A stretch of DNA of 64,000 nucleotides. It comes from Gordionus sp. m RMFG-2023. Taxonomy: Eukaryota > Nematomorpha > Gordioida > Chordodea > Parachordodidae. Positions 21,401-30,400 of this stretch are shown one piece after another. The translations under genes and the position numbers were made by a program. The stretch spans positions 91,084,805 to 91,148,804 of the forward strand of contig NC_088775.1 of the NCBI RefSeq assembly GCF_954871325.1. Direction: 5' to 3'. Positions within the stretch are counted from its first letter, which is position 1, and the number at the start of each line of letters is the position of its first letter. The notes beneath the pieces are model-generated. The model was not told the origin of the DNA and searched no databases. It was given only the letters and a program-made list of their open reading frames with translations.

Positions 21401-24400
21401 AAAAAATTTACGTGAAAAATAAATTCATAAAAAATTATTATATTAAAAAAAATATCAATCAAAAAATATATTTCATAAAATAATATAACAAATTAAAATA
21501 TAATCTAAAAAATATTTAAAAAAATATTTAAAAAAATATTTAAAAAAATATCAATCAAAAAATATATTTAAAAAATAATATAACAAAAATTATATCAAGA
21601 AAAAATTTACGTGAAAAATAAATATAAAAATCATTATATTAAAAAAAAATATCAATCAAAAAATATATTTCATAAAATAATATAACAAATTAAAATATAA
21701 TCTAAAAATATTTTTAAAAAAAATATCGATCAAAATATATTTAAAAAAATAATTAAAATATATTACCTCTAAAATTTATTTAAAAATTTATATAACACAA
21801 AAAATAAAAAAAAATTTAGCTATCAAATGATATATCAAGAAAAAATCTGCGTAAAAAATAAATATATAAAAAATTATCATATTAAAAAAAATATCAATCA
21901 AAAAATATATAAAAAAATTAATATAACAAATTTTAATATATTTAAATATATTATTTCAATATATTTAAAAAAAAATATCAATCAAAAATTATATTTAAAA
22001 AAATAAAGAAAAATTAAAATATCAGAAAAAAAATACATAAAAAATAAATATACAAAAAATGATCCTATAAAAATATTATATTTTAAAAATATTATATTTT
22101 AAAAATATTATATTTTAAAAATATTATATTAAAAAAAACATATTATATCTAAAAAATAATGTTGTAAATTATAAAGAAAAATATTAATCTTAAAAAATTT
22201 TAATAATAAAGACAAAATTATTAATAATATAATATTACAAAAATAACACATTGCCTAATTTAACCAGGCAATGTTCACATTGCCGAAATCTCAAATTCAT
22301 CCTGCCTACAACTACATCATATTGCCGAAAAAATTACGGCAATGTATACATTGCCGGAAAATTCACATTGACGCTAAGATATATATATATATATATCAGA
22401 GACCTGCAGGCCCGGCCCTAAGCCCGGCCCGTATTTTAAAATTTTTAAATATACCCAGGCCGGGCCTAAAAAAATTTTTTTTAATATATCTGGGCCGGGC
22501 CTAAAAATTTTTTTTTAAAATATATCCGGGCCAGGCCTAAGATTGTTAAACCCGGGCCGGGCCTTAATATTTTTTATAAAAATTTTTACATTATGAGTTA
22601 ATGGTCATAAGGTTATATTACATTATAGTTATGATTAATATAATATTGGGTGATGGTTAACACACCACCCACAGATCGATCTAATTATTAATTTCCTGCA
22701 TATACAAAGTATTAAAATATTTTTTTATAATTCATATCTAAATTTTTACAACATATTTTACCAAAACAATCAAATAAAGGAATATCTTAAATAAGCCCCA
22801 ATATTCAAGTATTAATAATATATATTTTTTATAATTCATATCTAAATTTTTTGAATATTTACCAAAACAATCAAATAAAGGAATATCATGGCACAAAATA
22901 CTAATGATATAATTAATAAAATTAAAAATAATATTTATTCTTTTAGAAATACAAATAATAATTTAAAATCTGAAATATGGGCTAAATTTAACATCATCAT
23001 AGATGAAAATAAAAAAAACATTGGCTACGTACAATGTAAGAATTGTTCAAGTATATTATCTTATAATTATAAACATGGTACATCACATCTAAAAAGACAT
23101 AAATGTGATGGTAAATCCATGAAAATTAATAAATTTTTTTACACCTGAAAAACCAACCTATAAATGTAATATAAAATATTTAAAAATTATAAAATATATT
23201 ATATTAATATTGTGCAATTAGATTATATTTTCAAAATACTATTTATTATACATGCATTTAATAGCGATTTATTTTATTTTATAAATTAAATAGTAAATTA
23301 AATAGTAAATTAAATAGTAAATTAAATAGTAAATTAAATACAATATATTATATTCTCAAAATATTTTCCATTTTTATAAATTAATTATTAGTTTTATTTT
23401 TTTTAAATGCAAAATAAAATATAGTATATGCTCAAAATATTATTACCATTTTTATGAATATTAGTTTTATTTTTATAAATGCAATATAAAATATAGTATA
23501 TGCTCAAAATATCCATTTTTATAAATAACAGTTTTATAATTTTTATAAATTCAATATAATATTCTCAAAATATTAGTTTTTTTCATGTATTTTTTAAATA
23601 ATAAGCGATAATATTCGCTGAAAAATATGGTAAAATACCTCATGGGTGAATTTTTGTATATACCAGGTCGAATATAATTTTAAGAAATTCTGAGCTGGGC
23701 CTGAATTTTTTTTTAAATATCCGGGCCGGGCCTTAAATCTTTAAATCCGGGCCGGGCCGTGCAAATGGTGCCTCTGCAGGTCTCTGATATATATATAAAA
23801 GAATTGGAAATATAGAACTAATCGACCACATATTTTATTAGTGTTGTTATAAACGGCTTATTTTAACTCAATATTTTAGCCAGAATAATAGTGCCTAAGT
23901 CTAGAGATTTCTGTAATATATGTCTAGAACCTTTGTTCCTTCTACGAGCGAAATCTTCAGGGCTGGCGTAATATTTATCTGGATGAAATATTGAGTTGGC
24001 CACAACACTACTTGAAACCTATTCTCAAATAATACGTCTTCAATAAGAGACATGGTCGATATTTATCCTGAAATAATTATTTCAACCCTGAAGGGTAACA
24101 AAATCCTGTGCTGAGAAACATCCTAATTTTTGGCGAGATTTCTATAATATATGTCTAGAACCTTTGTTCCTTCTACGAGCGAAATCTTCAGGGCTGGCGT
24201 AATATTTTTCGGATGAAATATTGAGTTAGCCGTTTTTAAAAAATCGGCTCAAAACGAGCCGTTTAACAACACTATATTTTATGAAGTTTTCTTTAAAGAT
24301 ATAAAATGAAATAATATTCAAAATAAAATATTTTAAATTATTTATGTTCAGGAGTGTGAGTTTGAGGGAACAATAAAATTACCTTATAAATTATTTCTTA

Positions 24401-27400
24401 TAAAAATTTTTAAACGAATACTTTAGGTCCTAACAGGCCATGCTGATCGTTGAATACCGATATGAGTTCCTTCAATGCGACCCTAAGATATTTCCTCCGT
24501 TCTCTCCTAATTTTGACGCTTGAAAATAAATATACATATTAAATAAATGCACTTAATTCTTCTATTTCCTTTCTTTCCTTTCCATTCTTTCTTTCTTTTC
24601 CTTCTTTCCTTTATATTTTGGCAAAATAAAATCAAAAAAATAAAGTAAATTTACGTTTCTTGTATGGTTACTATGTAGCATTCCTTAATTTCCGCTATCC
24701 GTTTAGCGTATCTGTTAAAAATAAATACAAATAAACAAAAAAAAATAATGATAATTACCCTTTAATGGTCTCGAAGTAATTCAAAACCGCGGCGTATATA
24801 TTGATCGATTCGTCCCTGAAGATGGTCACGACGACGTTATTTCTGAGGGCCGCCTTCCACACCTCCCAAGCGTCGTTGAAGCTAGGGTTCGAATTGGTTT
24901 CGCCTTCCTTCCCCGCCAACAACGATGCCATCCCGTTCGCGTTGCTACCGACGCTGGAATCGGCACCGGTTTCCCCGGAGAAATTAGAAAAAGTTACGAG
25001 AGTAGGGTGGCACACCAATCCTATAAGCACTATCCACCGTTCCATCTTTTCGAGGGATAGGTATTCGCAGTGCATCTTAAAATGTTGTATGCGTGCGTGT
25101 TTTTTTTAAACAAATTTTTATATCGCTCGTCATAGTGGCCTGCGTTTCCGCACACGTAAACGATCACGTAAAATAAAAAATAATAATAATGTTGTCGGAG
25201 AAATGGGGGATTAATATTGGAAATAACTCGGTTGGTTTATAAGTTAATTGCTTTCTCTTTATTTCTTTTCTTCTCTTTTAATTTATTATAAAAGGAAAAA
25301 GTTTGTTATTTTATTTATCGGAATATTTATTTTCATTTAATTTATTATAAAGGAAAAATAGTATGTTATTTTGTTTATCGGAATATTTATTTTAATTTAT
25401 TATTTATTATGGAAAATGATATGGCGTAATTTTAATATATAAATATAATTTTTATTGTAAATTATATGTTTTTTTTTTGTTTTTCTTTTTCAAATTTTTT
25501 GGAAATTATTCTTGGCTAAAATCAATAAAATAAAAGAAAGGAAAAGAAAGTAAAAATAATATAGAAATTTGTTTCAGTAGTAACAATAGGGTTCAGTGAT
25601 AATAATAAGCCATTTATTAAAGTGAGCCATTTGTTAAAATGTTATTCGATATGATGCATTTATAGTGAATTCAGACGTTTTTGATTCCGATTCTTTAAGG
25701 TCCTAGCGTATTTTTCGCTGCGTATACAAATGGCAGCCAAAAAATCCGAATGTAAATTTTTTAGAGATCAGCTGATAAAGAATCAATTATCAAATATGTA
25801 AGTTCCCTTGAATGCCCTTAAAAGTCATGTGAGTTATGAAAAGAACTTATGAGGAAAAGATAAAATATGGGGGGAGAAATAGGAAATCAGCTTAATATAT
25901 AAAAGGGATCATTTTGTACGTGAACATTATAAAGGTATGCGACAAATAAGAGCGGCCCAGCTGCTAAGCCGACATGAATGCGTCCTTATTATGTCTCAAT
26001 ACTATTTTTAACAGATAGTGTTTAAATCAAGAGAGCAATGGTCCACACTAGATGAGTCTAACGCCCCAAATTCTAGGAATACAAATATGGGTAGAAGATA
26101 TTATCTTAAATGAGAAAATGGAATACTATAAATAAAAAATATAACTCCTTAAGATATGGCCCATCAGTGACGAATATTCTCGTATTTAAAACAAATAAAT
26201 TTTAGATAATCTTATATTTCGAAGATGATTAAAATTTAAAATTATTAGATTTTTAAGACCTTTATATTTAAAAAAAAAATATATAACATTAAATACAATA
26301 TAAATGTACAATTTTGTATTTAATTTAAAAAAAAAAAATATCTATCGAATATCTTATTAGTGTTTGGATGGGGATATATATGACCCCGTTGTTAATTTAG
26401 AAAAGAAAGATAAACACAAACATGTGATATAAGAAGAGAAGAAGAAAAAAAGGATTTTTATACATGTATACATATTTACCGTGTCAGTCTGGGCCGGGGC
26501 ATAACTGGTGCCCATATTAGTGACTCCCAACATACCCGCGTTACGCCATTCGTTAGCCGTTAGGTTACGGCGAGTAAAGAGTTCCGCTAGACCGCTGCCT
26601 TTTTTTAAAAAATATATATATTCATTGACTTCTTTTCAATCATTCACTTAATTGTTTCGGAAATTATCAAGTTATGAAATAATGATTGAATGGATGTATA
26701 GTTATATAATTTACGAAAACAAGCGGAAAGCAATCGCCTCGCGTGAGGTCTCAATTGATCGCGAAGGGCGGGAAGCGGAGCTGAAGCGGATTCCGAAGAT
26801 CCACCTATGGTTAATATTTTTTTAAAATATTTAAAGTGTTACATTGAAAAAGTTTAAAAATCGAGTCCTTTTTTTATGGCGGGAATAATCGTGTAAAAAT
26901 ATTTAAAATGCGCATGCGCGCATATTATTTGGAAATTATACTTCCTTGAGTGGCGCTTCCCCCTTCCGTTAGTCTTTGCAAGGCGTGACCGAGCCTGTGA
27001 AAGGTTGGGTCCAGCGGGGCCGAACGGGCCGAGTGATATAGTCCAACTATTCGGTGCCTGTCGGGTATCGAGAAAAGGAGATAGGTCAGTGAAATGTACA
27101 AGGTCGTAAGATCGAGGTACGCCACGGTTAAATCGTAACAAGTTGTCTGAATAAGGAGTTATATCATACGTTTAATTTTAAAATTGTAGCATGTACAACA
27201 AATCAGCTGCGTGATACGCCATTTTTTGGTTTACCTAAAAGGGCCTCATTTAATAGTAAACGCGTAATGTTCGGGCGTCGCGTTATTTAAAATATAAATA
27301 CGAAACATTACGAATGATAAACGCTATGACAAAATTTGAAGGAAAAAAAACGTATACGTTGCGACGCGTCGATAAAGAAATTCGCGATCCGCGATTATAA

Positions 27401-30400
27401 AAAAAAAATAATGGCGAATTCGATTTTTAAAAAAAAAAGGAGTGGGATTTTTCTAAAAAAATATGGCGCCAAATGATTTTGATCAATGAACATATGAATA
27501 TTAGGCATCGGCAAAAGATCGGGTTCGAGCCCGGTCGAGTCTAATATTTGTTTTTTTTCAAAAAATCGGGCCGGGCCGGGTCGGGTTTCGAAATCTTTTT
27601 TAAATTATATCTTAAATTTGTATATTTAAATTTTTGCTCCTTATTCGCAATATAGTATCCGAAAAATCCTTTGCCCATTCCAAACATAAATTTCCTATCG
27701 GAAAATAGTATCCAATTTGTATTGCGCAGAGTTGTTAAAGGATCTAGATACAAGTATTGATAAAAATATCTGTATCTAGATATTATTTTAGACGATGTAT
27801 CTGTATCTAGATCCATTTAAAAAGTATCTTTTAACATCTCTGGTATTATGTAATGGTTAAAAGAAGAAGAATACACAAAAAGTCACGTGTTATTTATTTT
27901 CGCGCAGTTAAACATAAACTAAAGAGGGGCAATCAAACCAAACAATGAAAATAAGAAAAATAACCATAAGAAGCAAAAATGCGATTAAATATAAAACGCT
28001 ATTTAACACCACCCCCCCCCCTTACCTAAATAGGCAACGGGGGTGGGTGGGATGGTATAGACCTCGATCGATTTTACATATATTCTAGGTAAAGATTCTT
28101 GTATATACTGATTGGGAAAAAAACAAAGTTTCAAGGACTGGATACATAATTTTATCGCAGAGTTCAGATCACTATATTAGCAAAATCTTGAACTGCGCTG
28201 CAGAATTTCAAGGGACACTTTGAGATCCCTAAATCTCCGGCTCCGGTAGAGTTAAGGGGCTATCATATTTCGGATTCGTCAATTACAACGTCTTCATTAA
28301 CTCGTATATACCAAATTTTAGCAAAATCTGAGATGGTCGGGTTGTAGGGTGATTTTGATTTGATGCGGAATGACCCTTTGGCTACTAAAATCTTAATTTT
28401 ATATTTCACTGATTCGCACCGATTATACGCTTATTTCCACATTTAATATAATTATATTAAGCACCCAATATCCAAAAAAAAAATGCTAATTCCTAATAAA
28501 TAGTAATAATATAAAAAAATATCATGGATATCGAATTCAATTTTATAAACTGCTGTTACAACATAAAACGCCATCTAACGGAAATTTATTTATTTATTTT
28601 TATAAAACGATAACAAACTTTGTAGTTGGATATATAAGTTGAGAAATATTTATATCTTCCTAAATATTTTTTGAAAAAAAATGAAAATTAAAAGTTGACT
28701 TAAATATTAAATGATGGTTTTTAATAGTTTGTCCCTGGTATATATTTGATATATTAGCTATTAAATCCGTTATAAAAAAAACTATATTATAGAAATATTT
28801 CAAATAAAAAAAATCAATTATATAAAAAATTAACCTATTCCCACATGTGAAAAATTTGAATCTTTTCACTAATTTTTATTAACCCAATTTTTTTTTAACC
28901 AATCGTTATCTCTTCCCTTATAGGACATATGTCAAGCGGAAGGAACCTTAAAAAATTTTTTTTTTAATATAGGCGGCAAAATAAGACCCCATGATGTTGA
29001 AAATTTGAATGATGAACTTCTTCTCCGTTTAATGGCGATTTCCAGGGGTTTACCCAGGTTGGCCAGTTTTTCCTCCTATTTAAATCATCGGGAAATTTTG
29101 TAACAAGGTTTTATACGATCGGATAGTGTTGTTAAACGGCTCGTTTTGAGCCGATTTTTAAAAACGGCTAACTCAATACTTCATCCAGAAAAATATTACG
29201 CAAGCCTGAAGATTTTGCTCATAGAAGGAACAAAGGTCTGGACATATATTAACAAAATCTCAAGGCTTAGGCAATATTTTTCTGGCTAAAATATTGTGTT
29301 AGCCGTTTTTTAAAATCGGCTCAAAACGGGCCGTTTTACAACACTACAATCAGATGCCCTTCCCTGACATGAACCCCTTTTAGGTCGTTCATACAACCTC
29401 CGTCGAGGAGACGGTGATCCTATTCTAGAACCCAGACCACGGGGAAACCTTTTAGACCTCCATTAGCCGCCAAAAGACGTTGCCACTCCCCCGCCATGAT
29501 GAGGCTGAAGGTATGGGGATTGAACGATAACTAAAATATATGTATAAAAAAATGTTTTAAAAGTATTTTGGGCTCTGTTTAATAAGAGTTTCTTGAGCAA
29601 AAAATGAGAGCTAACCCTGTAAATTTAAAAAATTTGTGCTAAACTTCATATTAATTAGAACACCATTATAAAAAGATATTTGAGGCTTATCCATGTAAAT
29701 TTAATTTCTCGGGTCAAAACATGGATCGTTATTTCCCCGTTCGAGCTACCAATTATTCCCTTTTTAACAATGGCCTTTGATTGGGCATCGTTTCAAAGTG
29801 GTACCACTTCTTGGAGGCCGGTCCGATCTCCTATATTGCCGATATTAACTTGATATCAGCCGATTATATTTCGTATTCTGTAAGCTCCACTAATCGTTTA
29901 AATATTTTAATGCGTTCCATCTAGTGTCGCAAAAATCGTTCCATCGGAGTCGATTTTTTCTAAAAAAAACGGGCAACTTCACTGTTTTATCTAGTAAAAT
30001 ATATGAGATTTTGGTCATAGATGGCGCAAAGTGTTTGGACATCTATTAACTGAATCTCGAGGCTTTGGTATCACTACATAATAAACCTACTCCATCTATA
30101 TACTTTTTAAGGCCGCATTCCTAGTGGGATGTGATCCGACACGATTTAAACAGCTGATTGATTTTTTTTTAAATCTGTTTATGAGATCAATTTTATTTTA
30201 AATAATAAAATATTGGTTTTAATAAAGAAAAATTGATTCTCGTAAACCGATTTAAAAAACCGATCAGCTGTTAAATAGTGTTGGATCGGATCCCACTATG
30301 AATGCGGTCTAATAGTATAACCATCTATAATTTAACTATACCACGTTAAAGTAAGTTATTTAAATATATTAAAATGATCAGAAATCACTTTATTTGTATG

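Larger units (their letters stand above)
16216..22378. mobile_element. 6-kb foldback element with Ginger/KRBA2-type coding arms
   Basis: Outer ends near GTTAGCGTC (16216) and GACGCTAAG (22378) are mirrored, followed on both sides by TTTTTTCGGCAATATGATGTAG, repeated GGCAATG... motifs and long AT-rich subrepeats. The arms stay inverted copies of each other up to about 18783 and 19204, leaving a centre of about 420 bp. Each arm carries the same coding end: [14 protein letters not shown] and a cysteine-rich tail. This tail is known from the C terminus of Ginger-type DNA transposon integrases and the host gene KRBA2 derived from them. No integrase core is visible, so the element is non-autonomous. 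It lies in NCKAP1 intron 9. Superfamily assignment is inference. Confidence 0.75.
22397..23786. mobile_element. hAT element with BED-finger ORF and perfect 8-bp duplication
   Basis: Ends CAGAGACCTGCAGG and CCTCTGCAGGTCTCTG, each bordered by ATATATAT (22389-22396 and 23787-23794). Both subterminal regions contain GC-rich CCGGGCCGGGCCT repeats. The interior encodes a BED zinc finger but no transposase core. Relatives with the same ends lie at 36179-37119 and 46509-46646. Confidence 0.88.

Noticed and set aside
16216-22378. Polinton (Maverick) interpretation of the large inverted element
   Set aside because: No DNA polymerase B, capsid or ATPase coding sequence is seen, and the Cys-rich tail with PIPPVDQ fits Ginger/KRBA2-type proteins.
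24801-25109. Plus-strand frame of 102 codons
   Set aside because: Shadow of NCKAP1 exon 7.
28960-29095. Coding-like stretch ([20 protein letters not shown]) on plus
   Set aside because: No family is recognised, it lies between exons of a minus-strand gene, and no clear splice sites were found.
29360-29530. Minus-strand stretch reading [19 protein letters not shown] as a possible exon
   Set aside because: It does not match NCKAP1, and a related copy at 55070-55215 does not keep the frame; treated as a dispersed repeat.
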